NCBI GenBank assembly: GCA_903924715.1
Contig: CAIYCP010000346.1
Location: 1-6,839, forward strand
Length of the DNA stretch: 6,839 bases
Reading direction: 5' to 3'
From: an uncultured beta proteobacterium
GTDB taxonomy: Bacteria; Pseudomonadota; Gammaproteobacteria; Burkholderiales; Burkholderiaceae_B
Within the stretch, counting starts at the first letter, position 1. Each line of letters begins with the position of its first letter. This document shows, in pieces, positions 6,475 to 6,839 of the stretch. The position numbers and the translations under genes were made by a program. Under the pieces are notes generated by a model. The model was not told the DNA's origin and did no database searches. It saw only the letters and a program-made list of their open reading frames with translations.

Positions 6475-6839
6475 TTACCGTCGTTCTGGTGGCAGGGGCG
6501 GGTTTCCCCTGATAAGGTCCGCTGCTTTTTCGGCAATCATCATCGTTGGCGCGCCGGTGTTTCCAGACGTCATGGCAGGCATCACCGACGCATCCACCAC
6601 GCGCAACCCCTCTAAACCCAATACGCGCAAGTCTGTGCCAACCACGGCCAAAGGATCCTTGGCCTGCCCCATTTTGCACGTACCCATAAAGTGCCAAGCT
6701 GTACCGCCGCGCTCGCGCGCGCAGGCTAACAATTCGTCATCACTTTGCGCGGCTGTGGGCGGAAAATCATCCTCCTGACAGTACTGTTGCAAGGGAGCGC
6801 TATGCAGCAAGGCCCGTGCCAAGCGCAGCCCGTCAATCG
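6475..6839 (-). CDS. GMC family FAD-dependent oxidoreductase, C-terminal fragment (N-terminus beyond window)
   Basis: The last 121 residues of a second GMC oxidoreductase are visible; the open frame enters from the right edge, so the first visible residues are not a start. The fragment opens with IDGLRLARALLHSAPLQQY, a typical C-terminal GMC helix. It then shows the canonical catalytic motif WHFMGTCKMG with its His, and TSGNTGAPTMMIAEKAADLI with the partner Asn. It ends in a short proline-rich tail (NPPLPPERR). All core C-terminal motifs are intact, so the gene is probably functional. Over the 40 residues from LRV to the final Ile before the tail, 30 match GMC-1 by hand count. Unlike GMC-1 it keeps the usual Cys in GTCKMG. 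It lies 113 nt upstream of the binding-protein gene on the same strand and may be in the same operon. Its substrate is unknown. Confidence 0.93.
   Translation of the reverse strand, partial: IDGLRLARALLHSAPLQQYCQEDDFPPTAAQSDDELLACARERGGTAWHFMGTCKMGQAKDPLAVVGTDLRVLGLEGLRVVDASVMPAMTSGNTGAPTMMIAEKAADLIRGNPPLPPERR

Noticed and set aside
11..6619. Similar sequences at the two window ends as terminal repeats of a mobile element
   Set aside because: Both copies encode the conserved C-terminal GMC motif in direct orientation, and the similarity follows the protein. No transposase, inverted ends or target duplication is visible.

Overview
All genes in this window lie on the minus strand and read from right to left. 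They form one compact cluster: a high-affinity ABC uptake system of the branched-chain amino acid (Liv/HAAT) family, flanked by two FAD-dependent GMC oxidoreductases. The organism looks like a Gram-negative proteobacterium, most probably a betaproteobacterium of the order Burkholderiales. The reasons are the periplasmic binding protein with a Sec signal peptide, the LivM-LivG fusion (frequent in that group), the moderate GC content and the protein style. The genus cannot be fixed from the sequence alone.

Layout in transcription order: (i) 6839-6475, the C-terminal end of a GMC oxidoreductase (GMC-2) that starts outside the window; (ii) 6474-6362, a 113-nt gap with a good ribosome binding site but no convincing promoter or terminator; (iii) 6361-5168, a secreted LivK-type solute-binding protein; (iv) 5167-5093, a 75-nt gap holding a perfect 15-bp hairpin, probably an intercistronic attenuator or mRNA-stabilising element; (v) 5092-4175, LivH permease; (vi) 4175-2340, a fused LivM permease and LivG ATPase; (vii) 2347-1622, LivF ATPase; (viii) 1622-1, a second GMC oxidoreductase (GMC-1), open and intact up to the window edge and missing only its extreme C-terminus. 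GMC-1 reads through without frameshift but leaves the window before its stop codon.

The four genes livH, livMG, livF and GMC-1 overlap (1, 8 and 1 nt). They are therefore almost certainly cotranscribed and translationally coupled, which ties the oxidoreductase directly to the transporter. The simplest model is an uptake-and-oxidation module. The periplasmic protein captures a small molecule, LivH/LivM move it across the inner membrane using ATP hydrolysed by LivG/LivF, and one or both cytosolic flavoproteins oxidise an alcohol group on it or on a derivative. Residues that bind the alpha-amino acid in classical LivJ/LivK seem not all conserved in the binding protein, so the ligand may not be a branched-chain amino acid. 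The substrate cannot be named from sequence.

No RNA gene, mobile element, CRISPR array or pseudogene was seen. No gap exceeds 300 bases, and the long plus-strand open frames are antisense shadows. I found no radically new system. The points worth a second look are the transporter-GMC coupling, the paralogous GMC pair, the hairpin after the binding-protein gene, and the ligand question.
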